From the NCBI GenBank assembly GCA_017893485.1, contig CM030366.1:101382953-101446952 (forward strand): a stretch of 64,000 nucleotides of DNA. The letters run 5' to 3'. The notes below the pieces were generated by a model. It was not told the origin of the DNA and ran no database searches. It worked only from the letters and a program-made list of their open reading frames with translations. The stretch is from Hemerocallis citrina (Eukaryota > Streptophyta > Magnoliopsida > Asparagales > Asphodelaceae). Both the position numbers and the translations under genes were made by a program. Shown one piece after another: positions 9,398 to 21,820 of this stretch; position 1 is the stretch's first letter, and each line of letters starts with the position of its first letter.

Positions 9398-12300
9398 GGA
9401 TTGTTTTGATTAATGGAATAAAGGCAAAGGTTTTATTTGATACTGGTTCATCGCATACTTTTGTGTCGCCCAATTTTGCAAAGGTCTTAGGTGTGGAGCC
9501 TAAGTTGTTTCCAGGCAAGGTTTTGTCGGTGGCAACACCGTTAGGTGAAGAGTTGATTGCTGAACGATATTACGAGGGCTGTGATATCGAGATTGGCGGG
9601 AGATTATTCGGCATCGATCTGATTGAGCTACAAGTCTTAGGAGTGGATGTGATCGTGGGCATTGATTGGATGGCAATATATGATGCCACAACTGAATGCA
9701 AGCAGAAAGATGTGTTAGTGAAAGCACCAGGTGGTCCCGCAGTGACTTTCCAAGGGAAGAAGAAGATTCCGAAGGTGGCTGCAATGGTATCCAAGATGGT
9801 AATTCCAGATGAAGTCCAAGGCATTCCGGTTGTCAGAGATTTTCCTAAGGTGTTCTTGGAAGATTTTCCAGGATTACCGCCGCAGAGAGATGTGGAGTTT
9901 TGCATTAATGTTCAGCCGGGGAGTGCTCCGATTTCTAAGGCTCCGTACAGGATGGTACCTGTAGAGTAGGACGAAGTGAAGAAGCAGATTGAGGAGCTGT
10001 TGAGCAAGGGGCTTATTAGGCCGAGTTTCTCACCGTGGGGTGCGCCAGTGTTGTTAGTCAAGAAGAAGGATGAGTCAATGAGGATGTGCATTGACTACTG
10101 GGAGTTGAATAGGGTGACTATTTAGAACAAGTATCCACTGCTGCAGATTGATGATTTGTTCGACAGGCTTCGGGGAGCAGTTGTGTTTTTAAAGATTGAT
10201 TTGAGACCAGGGTATCTTCAGGTTCGAGTCAAGGAGGAAGATGTGAGTAAGACAGATTTCAGGACTCGTCATGGGCTCTATGAGTTTTTGGTAATGCCAT
10301 TCGGGTTGACGAATGCACCAGCAGTTTTTATGGATATGATGAATCGGGTTTTGAGGCCATTTATTGACTCCTTCGTAGTGGTTTTTATTGACGATATTTT
10401 GGTGTATTCAAAGTCGGAGGAGGAGCATTCTACGCACTTGACAGCGGTATTACAGAAATTGCAGGAGCATAGCTTGTATGCCAAGTTGTCGAAGTGTGAG
10501 TTTTGGAAGTTTGAGGTAGCTTTCCTTGGTCATATCCTTTCTAAGGAGGGAGTGGCCACTGATCCTTAAAAAGTGGAAGCAGTGAAGGATTGGCCCAGGC
10601 CAACGTCTGTGAAGGAAGTCAGAAGTTTCTTGGGTTTGGCAGGTTACTACAGGAGATTCATCCAGGGTTATTCTCAGATTGCAGTTCCTTTGACAGGTTT
10701 GACCCGGAAGAATGTGGCATTTTCATGGACTGATAAGTGTGAGGCGAGTTTCCTTGAGTTAAAGAAGAGGTTGACTACTGCACCTATCTTAGCTTTGCCA
10801 CAAGCTGGGAAGGATTATGATATCTTCAGTGATGCGTCTCTCAGAGGTTTGGGTTGTGTCTTGATGCAAGAAGACAAGGTTATTGCTCATGGTTCGAGGC
10901 AATTGCGTTTGCATGAGAAGAATTATCCGACGCATGATTTGGAGCTAGCAGCTATTATCTTTGCCTTGAAGAAGTGGAGGCATTATATTTATGGTGAGAA
11001 GGTCAATATGTACACTGACCACAAGAGTCTGAAGTACATTTATCAACAGAAGAATCTAAATGTTCGGCAGAGAAGGTGGTTGGAAGTATTGGAAGACATT
11101 CGTCCTGAGATCAAGTATCATCCGGGAAAGGCAAATGTGGTAGCTGATGGACTTAGCAGGAAGAGTAGTTTATCAAGTTTGATCACTACTCGAAGCGAGT
11201 TAGCAGCAGAGATTGATCAGGCAGGTATCGAGGTGGTGCTGCAGGGTTTAGGGGCGTCTTTGGCCCAGTTGAGGCTGCAATCTTTCTTGAGAGAGAGGAT
11301 TGTGGAAGGTCAGAGATCAGATTCAGAGATTCAGAAGATGCTACAAAAGGTTTCAGAAGGCAAGCTATCAGAATTTCGTGTCCAAGATGGAGTTCTTTGG
11401 ATGGGTGAGAGGTTGTGTGTTCCGGATAATGCAGATTTGAGAAAGAGTATCTTGCAGAAAGCACACAGTACCTTGTTGTCAGTACATCCTGGAGGAACGA
11501 AGATGTACAGGGACATCAAACAGTATTTTTGGTGGTTTGGTATGAAGAGGGATGTAGCAGATTTCGTGGCAAGGTGTCTGACTTGTCAGCAGATCAAAGT
11601 AGAAAATCAGAGACCTGGAGGTTTGTTATAGTCGTTGCCTATTCCGGAGTGGAAATGAGAGAATATCAGTATGGATTTCATTACAGGTTTGCTGAGGAGT
11701 TCGAAGGGCAATGACTCGATTTGGGTTATTGTGGACCGTTTGACTAAGTCAGCTCACTTTCTAGCCATGAAGATTACTTGGTCGTTGGAGAAATTGACTG
11801 AGTTGTACATTGGTGAGATTGTGAGGCTTCGTGGAATTCCTGTGTCGATTGTTTCCGACAAAGATGCAAGATTCACTTCAAGGTTTTGGAAGAGCCTACA
11901 AGCAGCTTCAGGCACCAGAATTGAATTCAGTACCGCTTTTCATCTACAGACCGATGGTCAGACGGAGAGGGTGAATCGAGTGCTGGAAGATATGCTGAGG
12001 GCTAGTGTCATGGATTTCGGTGATAGCTGGGAAAGATACTTGGCATTGGTTGAGTTTGCTTATAACAACAGTTACCATGCGAGTATCGGAATGGCGCTGT
12101 ATGAGGCTTTGTATGGACGGAGGTGTAGGACACCTGTTTGTTGGTACGAGGTTGGCGAGAGGCGGATGTTTGTCCTGAGATCGTGCAGCAGACGTAAGAG
12201 CAGATTGAGCTGATTCGCAAGAGGTTGGTCGAGGCTCAGAGTCGGCAGAAGAGTTATGCTGATACTCGACGAAGGGACTTGGAATTTGAGGTTGGGGATG

Positions 12301-12710
12301 CAGTTTTCCACAAGGTGTCTCTGACCAAAGGAGTGATCAGGTTTGGTAAGGGAGGCAAGTTGGCACCAAGGTATATTGGGCCATGCAGGATCGTGGAGCG
12401 GATTGGCAAGACAGCATATAGATTGAAGCTTCCAGAGGAGTTGGCATAGGTGCATGATGTGTTCCATGTGTCGTTGTTGAGGAAGTATGTGCCAGATCAG
12501 AATCATCAGTTGGTAGAGATTCCCGAAGGTCTACAGGTGAACTTGAGTTACATAGAACAACCTGTTGAGATCGTTGACCGTAGGGAGATGGTTCATAGGA
12601 GCAAAGTGATACCTATGGTCAAGGTGCTGTGGAGGAATCAGCAGTTCAAGGAGGCTACTTGGGAGCCAGATGATCGCATGCAGAAGGATTTTCCTGAGCT
12701 TTTTGTATGA
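9398..12710 (+). pseudogene. pol: A1 pol: protease, RT, RNase H, integrase, chromodomain tail
   Basis: Replication polyprotein. The protease active site is [12 protein letters not shown] (D at 9439). RT carries LLVKKKD (about 10056), the palm segment [22 protein letters not shown] (about 10255-10320) and the catalytic FIDDILVYS (about 10385-10410). RNase H carries [13 protein letters not shown] and TDHKSLKYI. Integrase has an HHCC finger (about 11463-11590), the catalytic D of VDRLTKSAHF, D of SDKDARF and E of ERVNRVLEDM. The C-terminal part has GKLAPRYIGP and a chromodomain-type end, EATWEPDDRMQKDFPELFV. Stops are at 9967, 10123, 10567, 11629, 11656 and 12447; a frameshift and stop lie near 12170-12195. 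Confidence 0.93.
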
Positions 12711-12898
12711 ATGTATTTTCTTTTATGTGATTGTACATCTTTTGAATGACTATATCTTTGAGTTGATTTGTATTCCTTCTATTTTGATTAGGTTGTCATA
12801 TGCAATTGTTCGAACTATGTTTCCATTTATGAGATATTGTTTTTCTTGTTGGTACGTTGTTAGGACCCATTAGTAGTAGTTCTGAGGACAGAACTCTT

Positions 12899-12913
12899 CT
12901 AAGGAGAGAGTGA
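12899..12913 (+). other. A1 polypurine tract
   Basis: ctaaggagagagtga directly precedes the 3' LTR and would prime plus-strand synthesis. The same ctaaggagggagtg motif abuts the 3' LTR of A2, B, D and F. Confidence 0.85.
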
Positions 12914-15900
12914 TGTAGTAACCCGTATTTTTAAATATTATTTTTAAAGGTTTATAAATGAATTAAAATGATTTTTGGGATTTAATGAATATTTTTCAGA
13001 AAATTTATCTTTTACATGTGCGAAACACGTGCAGATATTTTCTTGAGAAGTTCAAAAGCAAAATTATTTTAGGGAAAATTATTATTTATTATTTGGGATT
13101 TATTTATAATTTTTCTAGATTTTTCTGATATTTATTGGATCTATTTGCAAATATTAAGAAAAGAATGATCTTTTTGCAAAATTGCCATTTTGAGGGGTGA
13201 AAGTGCAAAAAACTATTTTCTGGACTTTCAAACAGTGCTGGATGGAAAGTAAGGTGTTTATTTTGCTTTCAAATCTCAATTTAATTGATTTTATCAAGTT
13301 TCCAAATATAGGAATCTATTTATGTAAAGTTATGTTTTCAAGGGGTTATTTTGCAAATGTGTCTAAAAACCCTAATTCTTCCACCCCGGCTATTTAAAAG
13401 AAAAACGCAGCCATCATTCGCTGCACAACACAGAGTTTTGTTTTTTTTTTTTGAGGATTAAGAAGAGTATCTCGGATTTCGCAAAAGAAAGGCTTTCTTG
13501 TCGGATTTCTTCATTTCAAAGTGAGTGATGTAAATTGTTTGTTGTTTGCTTTATGTATGTGAGTGACATGTTGTTTGCCTTGTGTATTTTTCATGTAATT
13601 ATTTTGTTGATTTTTTTATGTAAGTGATTTGGTACAATTTGGTTGTTTGATCTATGAATGTTTAATGGATCTGGGATGTTGAATATTATTGCTAGAAAGC
13701 ATGTTTAGGGTTTGAATATGAATATGCACATCATGAATTAGATGAAAATTGGATCTTGTGAACCCTAGTTGTTTGTAAATAAAATTGTATGTGGGTAGTC
13801 CATCTCTTTTGGATCATTGTTGGATTGACTGAATATGATAGATTTTATACATAAACCTAATAAAAATGAGATTTTTATTACTTTTGAGTATTGGTGGAAT
13901 ACGAAATTGTTATGGTGATGTTACCAATTAATTATGGTTGTGAGTTGTGGTAGAGATTCAGTTTTGAGATATTTGAATGGAAAATTTATGAATCAAGAGC
14001 ATGAAAATCGAAATTTGAGAAATTAGTTGATTTGAGGAAAAATACCCAAATTGGGGACTCTCTTCAGATTTGATATTTATATGTTTTGGATCTGAATACG
14101 AACTATTTCAGTGATCGATAAATATTTAAGAAAACCCTATTTTTATTATATGCACAATCCATGTATTAATTGAAAGAATCAACAAAATCTCTATTTTCAT
14201 AAATTCAAGTAGTTTGATTTAGTTTTGTGGACTATTATATGTTCTACCAGTTATAATTGATCATATAAGAAATATGCTTTTTGAAGAAATTGTTTTCATA
14301 AAGTAGAACTACGTGTCGGTTGAATTGTGCACAACCAAAAGAATGCAGTCTGTAGGCCGACAGTCGACTGGCATGACTTCTCAGTCGACTGACACGACTC
14401 GGCTGCTATGTTCTTTAGTTTTCTTGAAATTCATTCTGGACAGTGGACCTATACCTTTTACAGTCGACTGGTACACTTGGAATTATTTTTTCAAAGTTAT
14501 TGTAATTTTTCTCTCAGGACAGTCGACCTATTCCCTTTTCAGTCGACTGCTATACTTAGAATATTTTCCTAAAGATTATTGGATTTTCTCTCTGGACAGT
14601 CGACCTCTGACCTTCACAAGTCGACTTATAAGACTTAGATTACTTTCTTAAAACCATAGAATTCTCTTTCTGGACAGTCGACTTACGCTTGTTATTAGTC
14701 GACTGATACTGATGTATCTTCATATTTCTGAATGTTCTTTCAAATGATTTATTCTCCAAATGCTTTAATCTATAAATTATTATTTTATACTTTACCTCCT
14801 ATTGAACATATGTTTTCAAGATGTTAAGTTGAGCAATCTATGTTGGAAGTTTGGTTTGGATATTTGAGTTTGAGTCTCTAGAGAGTGTGTGTGACCCTAG
14901 TAAACCAGCAGTTGAGTTGTTTATGTTTGGGCCTGTTGAGGCATTTTAGTTGATCAGTTGTTGAGTTAAGTCCGGTAGGGTACACCAACTCTAGGAGATT
15001 TTTAAGTAATTAAATAACCTAAATGATAAGGACAGACACTAGTGGTGATATGATGAACAGGAACATGAGTTATGGACCTCAGTATGGCTTGCAGTGTGAG
15101 ATAATCCCCGGAATTATCCTGGTGTGAGTGAAATAGTCTCCAGAATTACCTGTGGTGTGGGATTTATCTCCGGAATTATCGGGGTCAGGGCGACGCACAT
15201 GTGGTATTCATGTGATGAGGTGCCATTGCTTGCGGTGTGGGGTATTCTCGAAGATTCCCAGGTGTGAGTGAAATTGTCTCCGGAATTATCTGTGGATAAA
15301 GATTGACCTCCGGAATTATCGGGGCATGGGCTAATACTCACAGTTTATTTTTATCTCGTAGTAGTCATCGTGTTAGGATTAGTTGCATAGCAGGGATTGA
15401 ACCCTATAATGTGGAGACGTTAAGGGCTTGCACCAAACCTATGTAGAGTGGGATGCATAGACTTCGACAGGTACGCATTAGAGAGTCTGCATTAAGAATT
15501 GTGTTTTCTTGACTTAGTTTCATACATGTGTTTTCGTGTTTTCTACACCTAACACCTAGTCTAGCTACACTTGCTATTTTCATGTTTCCTTGCTACGCCA
15601 TAATTTATGTATTCTTGTTATTACATGTTGGTTATGAATCCATGCTTAATGTTTATTTATGTTGTTTGTTTTCTTTATGTCACTCACACCTTTATGGCTG
15701 ACCCCTTTAGTTTTGGGGGTTAGGGTTATCTCTAGCCTCATATTTTACAGGTGATTTCTTAAGGCTCGGATTTGGATGCTTGAGTTCCATTGATATAGTG
15801 ACTTATGTAATTGTAAATTGTTGTAAAGAAAAGAGAATTGTGATTTAAGATGTATTGTATTCCGCTGTGCGATGTAAACGATTATTGTAATGAAAGTTGA

Positions 15901-16007
15901 AAATTTTTTATTGGTGTTTGGTTGTATTTAATATTACATTGAAGTTGATGCTGGGAATTGTGCCACGTATTTTCTAAGATATTATATTAGAAATTCGGGG
16001 CGCTACA
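12914..16007 (+). repeat. A1 3' LTR
   Basis: 3094-bp LTR beginning TGTAGTAACCCG and ending GGCGCTACA. It has the same internal order as the 5' LTR: TATA-type site near 13390, GTGAGT site near 13520, GTCGAC array 14360-14705, hairpin array 15095-15325, core motif 15393-15460. It is followed by the right caagc duplication at 16008-16012. Confidence 0.96.
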
Positions 16008-16012
16008 CAAGC

Positions 16013-16548
16013 CAATGCTGTGAAAATGTACTACCAAAATGGAAACAAGATGGAACTATTAAAAAAATAATCACTGGATTAACAGGATAAACTATTATAC
16101 TTGATAAGGATCAACAAAATGTTACAATACAAATAGCAAGTTATATCCTTAAAATACCAATAATATACCAATTTGATTATATAAATAATGATGTATTATT
16201 ATGATACGAATTTTTACAACAATACTATCATATGACTATATCACACAAAATGATTATATTTACAACACCCTATAAACACCAAGTCATAGCAATTAGAATA
16301 ACACAACCTTATTCTAGAAGAGATTTATCACATATCAGAGTTTCTTCAACCCAGTGTGGTGAATATCAGTATTTACCAAATAAAACTAGAATACAACAAG
16401 TCCAAGAAGCAATTACACAATAAATTTTATAAAAACAGTTAGAAGATCTGTGTGGAGAAGACCCTTTAGCAAAATGGACCTTAAGTAAACTTACAACTCA
16501 TATAGAGTTAACTGATAAAAACAAAATAATAAAGGGTAAATGGTTATA
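16013..16548 (+). pseudogene. Pararetrovirus protease, C-terminal part, up to the RT border
   Basis: Resumes the protease cut at 4939. The second retropepsin signature (NNDVLL-stop-YEFLQQYY) is near 16186-16225, followed by HKMIIFTTPYKHQVIAIRITQPY, which matches the caulimovirid layout of protease C-terminus leading to RT. The last readable piece (EDLCGEDPLAKW, then LTDKNKIIKGKWL) corresponds to the linker just before RT and ends in a stop. RT and RNase H are absent from the window. There are stops near 16088, 16201, 16421 and 16432. Confidence 0.75.
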
Positions 16549-16972
16549 AATACCCCTGATCTATAAGGCAAAAGCCTTTAACCCCCTAATCTATGAGTCA
16601 AAGCGATATACCGCTCCCCCCCCAACTACAAAATGCCGTCAAAACCTATATGGAAACCCTAAAAACCTATGTGAAATGTCCAAATTACCCTTATTTTTCA
16701 CTATTTCTATTTCTCCTCCAAAAACCGAAAAAATCTATTAAAAAAATAACCCAAAAAACCAAACATTTTCACATAAATCAAAATCAAAATCCATCAAACC
16801 ATCATCAAAATCAAAATCAAAATCAAAATCAAATCAAAATCAACATTTATTCCAAATCCATAAACATTGAAATTTTCAAATCCAAATCCCCTCCCTTTCT
16901 CTCCCAAATCAAAGTCCAACTCCAAAACCCAAGAGGAGCAGCATTATCAAAACCCATCATCATCATCATCAT
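16549..16972. other. Low-complexity DNA between virus remnant and element E
   Basis: AT-rich sequence with an eight-C run near 16613, a degenerate aatcaa microsatellite (about 16779-16850) and an atc repeat (about 16954-16970). No gene is supported. A 141-codon + strand frame here is an artefact of the repeats. Confidence 0.6.
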
Positions 16973-18102
16973 TGATGTGAATTTTTGCAAGTGTACAAAA
17001 TCGCAACAAGTAGTATAGATAAGTGAAAAGAGTGTCGAACCCACAAGGACTAATTATTTTATTGAGTACCGAAATTACTAGATTGACTACTATTTGGAAA
17101 ATCAAAATTCAATAAAGAAAGCAATTAAATTAAATTAATATAAAGAACTAACTAAATTTATTAAGAGGAGCGGAATCTGAAATTTTGTTGTTTATTAATT
17201 GCAAAATTAATTTTAGGGCTTTTGATTGTACCTAGTTAATCCCACACAATTTATAATTCCATGTAAATAAAAAGATTATTTTTCCAAGTATTCAATGCTT
17301 TCTCTTGAACAACACCAAAAATATTTCCAACTAACAGTTTATCATATCTCTATGCAAATTTAATTAATTAAAGACTCATTAAGTTCTATAATTTCTTTAT
17401 AGTCACATCAATCGCGATAAATTATCTCTAATTTCTCTCAATCAATTGTGTTTAATTTTATATTTCAAAATCAAAAATTACCTCTCGATCTCTCCATGAT
17501 CCAACCATATAAAAGTTGGTCAAACAATTGTAAGCATTAAGAATAAAAATCAAACACACACCCATGGAAAAGTAGAAAAAATAATATGAAATTAAAATTG
17601 TATTATCAAAACTAGGCTACATCGAAGCCCTAAAATAACAAATTTAGTTCATAATAAATTTGCAACTAACAAGTACTGTCTTGGATTGCATAATAAAAAT
17701 TAGAAAAAGAAAAGAGACACAAAAAGAACTATTTTTGTAAAAGAAATTGCAAAACGAATGCTTCAGAAACTGAGCCGCCAAGTCGCAGTCAGCAACTCTC
17801 TCTACCTCCCTGTCCTCTGACTTCGCCTCGAGCAGCATGCCGGCTGACGTGGCGCTGACGTAACCGCACAAAGGAGCACGCCGCACGTCTCGCTCCTCTC
17901 TCCTTGTCTCGAAACCCGAGCGCCACACAGCTCCTCTGTTTCTTCTCTCACTGTTTTAATAAATAAATAAAAAATTGGTTTTCGCCCAGCTGCCAACCAA
18001 CCCACCTGTTCTTCACGCCTCCTCCACGTCACCAACCTATTCACCTCACACCTGTTCTTTATATAGGAAAAAGTAGATTAAGGTTAGGTTAGGTAATTTA
18101 GT
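16973..18102 (-). repeat. Element E (Athila/Tat-like) LTR, segment 1
   Basis: Starts with TGATGTGAATTTTTGCAAGTG; the other end of this LTR, TACACATCA, is at 36748-36756, giving a 7-bp TGATGTG/CACATCA terminal repeat once the insertions are removed. The phrase gtgtcgaacccacaaggact is typical of Athila/Tat LTRs. A TATA candidate (minus strand cctatataaa) lies at 18058-18067. The segment is interrupted by the hAT transposon at 18103. Its right-hand partner LTR lies outside the window. Confidence 0.7.
18095..18102. repeat. hAT target-site duplication, left
   Basis: aatttagt, repeated at 21557-21564. An 8-bp duplication is diagnostic of hAT transposases. Confidence 0.95.
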
Positions 18103-18109
18103 TAGGGAT

Positions 18110-18310
18110 GGCATTCGGGCCATTCGGGCCGGGCCGGGCCGGGTTTGACCGGGTTTTGACCGGTCCGGGGCTAACCCGGGCCGCGCTCCTCCCAACACGG
18201 GCCGGGCTGGGCCGGGCTCAAGGTAAGAAACCTTGGCCCGGACCTGACCCCAGCCCCTAGTGTGGGGGCCGGGCCGGGCTGGGCCGGTTCGCGGGCCGGG
18301 CCGGGCTTGG
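18110..18310. repeat. hAT left subterminal GGGCC array
   Basis: Many head-to-tail and inverted copies of cgggcc lie within 200 bp of the left inverted repeat. In hAT elements such short subterminal repeats are transposase binding sites; that role is inferred here. Confidence 0.7.
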
Positions 18311-18709
18311 CCCTTGTATAGGATTTTTTTTTTTAAAGTATTGTTAAAGAACAAGTATATGGATTTGTAATTTCATAAAAATTGCAAAGAATAAAATTTC
18401 ATAAATAATTGAAGTACATGAATAAATAAAGTACATGATTAAATAAATTTGAACTTCTTGAATAAAATTAAGTACATGAATAAAATTCATACAAATTTGT
18501 TTATTTAGCTCAAATCATCAAATTACAAATCAAGGGAATTACTTGAATTTAAAGATCGAGATGGCCTCTACTTAGATTGAAGAGAAGGCATTGGACTATT
18601 GTCGTGCACTTCAACTTAACCTAAATATAGAATCTCATCACTCTAAATTTCCCAATTAATTACAATTAATTGAACAACATTTTAATGTAAATTAATTAAA
18701 TGTAATCGT

Positions 18710-20832
18710 TCATTCATCGCTACTTGTTGATCCACCTCCAGCTTGTGCTTCAAGTAAGTCTTGGGTCCTCTCTTCCGCTTTCATCCAATCTTCGGCGCAT
18801 ACTAGCATCTCCAAATTTTTGGCTGTCAGTCGGTTCCTACTCGGGCTCATTATCCTGCCACCAAGAGAAAAAGCACTTTCCGATGCAACAGTTGACACCA
18901 GTGTTGTTAGCAGATCTTTAGCCATACGAGAGAGAATATTAAAAATTGCTTCATTAGTCTTCCAAAATTGTAACACATCTTCTACATCTTCAACTGCACT
19001 TTGTGCATTATACCAATTTAATTCATCAGGTGAATTGGTTCTTGCCTTTTTCGATTTAATAAGATTTAAAACACCAATACTAGCTTGACTCTTTCCTTTT
19101 GCTAATATGGAGGAAGAAGAAGAAGAAGATTCAACATTTTGTGTTTGTGTTTGAATAGTGTTAGTTGAATAAATCCTATCATAAGAATCATATAACCTAG
19201 TCAAAACATTCTCAAATTTACGAGTAAAAGCAACATGATCAAAATCTAGTATTGCATCTTGTGGGGCATAAGTGTAGAAAATTTCAATTAAATTTTTTGT
19301 ACCTTCTAATTTAATCATAGAATTCATTACACTAGCTACACAATATAACATAGGAATTGGATGAAAATATTTCAAAAATTTAACATATGTCGCATTAACC
19401 ATATCTCCAATAAAAGGGTCATTTTGTAAATCTTTAATTGTTGTCATCATAGTCACAATTTCAAGTAAAATACTACTAGATGTAGATGAATATGTTTTCG
19501 AAAATTGCAAAGTTGCATCGTTAAAAGGTTGTAAAAATTTATATAAACTATCGGCAAAAAACCAAAAATCATCATCTAACATACAATTTTGCATACCCAT
19601 TGCGACACAAAAATCTCTAAGATTAAAACGATAATGAAGAACAACACCTAATAATTCAAAGGTAGAATTCCAACGATGTCGTACATCTTTAGGAAAATGT
19701 CTACATACAATGCCCCTAAGTTTACACCAATCATGAAAAGCTTGATAAATTGGACCACTCAATGTAATATAATGAAAACAATCTCTCATAGCTTCTAGTT
19801 TATCATTTCCATATTTTAGTGCATCTTGCACACAAAGATTTAAAATGTGACAAGCACACCTAACATGAAAAATTTCGGGTTCCACAGGATCTAAAGTTAT
19901 TTTTAAACTCTCAATTGCCTTAGTGTTATTGGATGCATTATCAAAACCAATAGCAAACACTTTATCATGAATAAAAAGTTTATTGCATGCTTCCATAATG
20001 TGTGTGGCTATAATTTCACCCTTATATGGGTACCTAACATATCCAAAAGAAATTATTCTCTTTTGAAGTAACCAATCCGAATCTATCCAATGACATGTTA
20101 CACACATCATTGGAACCCCGTTTACTCCTACCCACCCATCCGATGTCAATGAAACTCTAGTGTTTAGTGATTTTAGTGTTGCTATCAAAAAATCTTTACT
20201 CTCATTGTAAACTAATTTACAATCACCCTTAACAACATTCCTAGCAATTTTTTTAAAATGGGGGTTGAAGGTGGTTTGTACAAAATCCTTTACATATTTT
20301 TGTTCACCAAACGAATATGGCAATTCACCCCTAATTACTAATTTAGCGATTCCCTTACGAACGTGATCGTGATCATATGTATGACTATCTACTTGACCGG
20401 TTTTAGGATGTATTTTTTTTGTGTGAGATTATCTTTCGAAAATTGTGGTTAACATTTGTTTAAGTGACGTTGAAGTGTACCCGTGCCCGATCCTACTTTA
20501 AACTTATGTGGGGTTTGGCACTTCATACATATTTTAAGTCCTACACTCTTATCATTTTGTGAAGGGACAAAATTGAAAAAATTGTGTGCTTCCGAAGTAG
20601 TCCCTCTTGTTTTTCTTGAGTTTAGAGAAGAACCTTGTTCCGACGGTTGTGGTTCTACATGATCTTCTATTTCTATAGGATTTGAGTGTGTTTCATTCAA
20701 ATCGGGAAAACTATCATAATTCATAAATGTTTCTTCACTATCTATATATTGGTTAAGAATGGAAGAGATGTGATGACTAGTAGATTCTTGACTACTATGC
20801 CTACCACCACCGCGTGATCGATTAGAGGCCAT
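18710..20832 (-). pseudogene. hAT transposase, two lesions
   Basis: Cut-and-paste transposase read right to left. The N-terminal piece (20832-20449, 127 codons) has a serine-rich start and a BED-type zinc finger (CMKCQ...GTGTLQRHLNKC). It ends at a TAA (20449-20451). After about 125 bp that read in another phase past an eight-T run at 20413-20420, the frame is open for 537 codons (20323-18710). This part holds the catalytic RNase-H-like core (SLTSDGWVGVNG; GFDNASNN; HVRCACHILNLCVQ) and the hAT C-terminal dimerisation region (AKDLLTTLVSTVASESAFSLGGRIMSPSRNRL). The length matches a full Ac-like enzyme. The break lies only in the linker after the BED finger. Confidence 0.9.
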
Positions 20833-21334
20833 TTAACTATGAAAAACTAAAAATGAATTAGTGAGTGAGTAGTGTATGTTTTTTTACCACTTTACCAAAA
20901 TTAAAAATAAAATCTAAAAAAAATGAGAGAAAGAAGATCAAGAAAACACAAATTATATGAGAATAATGAAGTAGTATGCTATGTTAATTCTACAAATTAA
21001 AATTATACTAAAATACCGTAAGAAAGTAGAGACTTGAGTTGTTGTTGAATGTTGATGAGTTGTTGTTGTTGATTGTTGTTGATTTCCTTCCTTCAAAATG
21101 TACAAAATTTGATCTTGAACACTTGAAACAATGTTGATCACCAAATTGGAGAAAGAAATAGTAGAGAGAAAGAGATAGTTGAGTGAATTGGTGAAGAGAA
21201 ATGAAAGGAATTGTATTGTATTTATAGAAAATGTAATTTTTTTGATTTCCTAAAGTACCCCCCAAAACTAGCCGTTATAAATCCGTTGGGGGGTAGTTTC
21301 GTAATTTAAATTTTTTTTAATTTCTGGAAAAAAA
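20833..21334 (-). promoter_or_regulatory. hAT 5' region
   Basis: Non-coding leader of the transposase. On the minus strand it holds CAA-rich runs (around 21035-21085) typical of a plant 5' UTR, and TATA-like tataaatac near 21215-21225. An 85-codon frame here (21265-21008) has no recognised domain and is probably UTR. Confidence 0.45.
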
Positions 21335-21545
21335 AAGCCAGCCAACGGTCGGCCCGGCCCGGCCCGAGCCCGGGCGGGCCGGTTCAACCGGTCGGGGGCC
21401 TCGAGCGGGCCGAGCTAGACCGGACTTCCATGGCAAATATGGGGACCGGACCATAACCGGGTGTGTGGGGGCCGGTTCAAGGGCCAGCCCTGGTTGGAGG
21501 GGGGCCGGGCCGGGCCGGGCCGGTATCGGGCCAGCGCGGCCCTAA
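21335..21545. repeat. hAT right subterminal GGGCC array
   Basis: Counterpart of the left array, with clustered ggcccggccc and gggccgggcc motifs within 210 bp of the right inverted repeat. Confidence 0.7.
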
Positions 21546-21556
21546 TGCCATCCCTA

Positions 21557-21820
21557 AATTTAGTTTAGTTAATTAATTAATTAATTAATTAGAATATTTA
21601 TATTAAGATTAATCTATTAATCTAGTTAACTAATTTTTTAACTCTTTCCTCATCCATCAATCCGTATTATACTTTTAAAATTATATAAATTGATAATAAT
21701 ATTTTCTATTGACTTTTTCTAGGACCAAATTGTAAAATTTGAAATTCAACAAATTAATAAAAATTTAACAACTATTGTGCTTGTATTGTTAGTTAATTTT
21801 TACTAAAAATCTTCACCTTT
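21557..21820 (-). repeat. Element E LTR, segment 2
   Basis: Continuation of the E LTR between the hAT right duplication and the F insertion. It includes a ttaa microsatellite (about 21573-21592). No gene is visible. The last five bases (ccttt, 21816-21820) are the left duplication of F. Confidence 0.65.

Larger units (their letters stand above)
4945..16007 (+). mobile_element. Ty3/gypsy chromovirus A1 (Tekay/Del type), 11.06 kb
   Basis: A complete LTR retrotransposon inserted in the pararetroviral protease. Order: 5' LTR (4945-8039), primer-binding site (8045-8056), gag, protease, RT, RNase H, integrase with chromodomain-type tail, polypurine tract, 3' LTR (12914-16007). The LTR termini are TGTAGTACCCC and GGGGCGCTACA; the first G of the left copy has mutated to A. 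The two LTRs are 3095 and 3094 bp and differ by scattered substitutions and small indels, so insertion is not very recent. The coding region carries at least seven stops and two frameshifts, so the copy cannot move unaided. A2 (51866-62620) and solo LTR A3 (27779-30834) belong to the same family. Confidence 0.96.
18103..21556 (-). mobile_element. hAT-family DNA transposon (Ac-like), 3454 bp
   Basis: Bounded by the inverted repeat tagggatggcat ... atgccatcccta and perfect 8-bp duplications. Both subterminal regions are dense in GGGCC/GGCCC motifs (18110-18310 and 21335-21545), very GC-rich against the AT-rich surroundings. One transposase gene occupies the minus strand. The copy is structurally complete, but the transposase frame is broken by one stop and one frameshift. 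It interrupts the LTR of element E. Confidence 0.95.

Noticed and set aside
16593..17018. A 141-codon + strand frame
   Set aside because: It is built from AATCAA and ATC microsatellite translation (runs of N, Q, H, I) and crosses the E LTR start.
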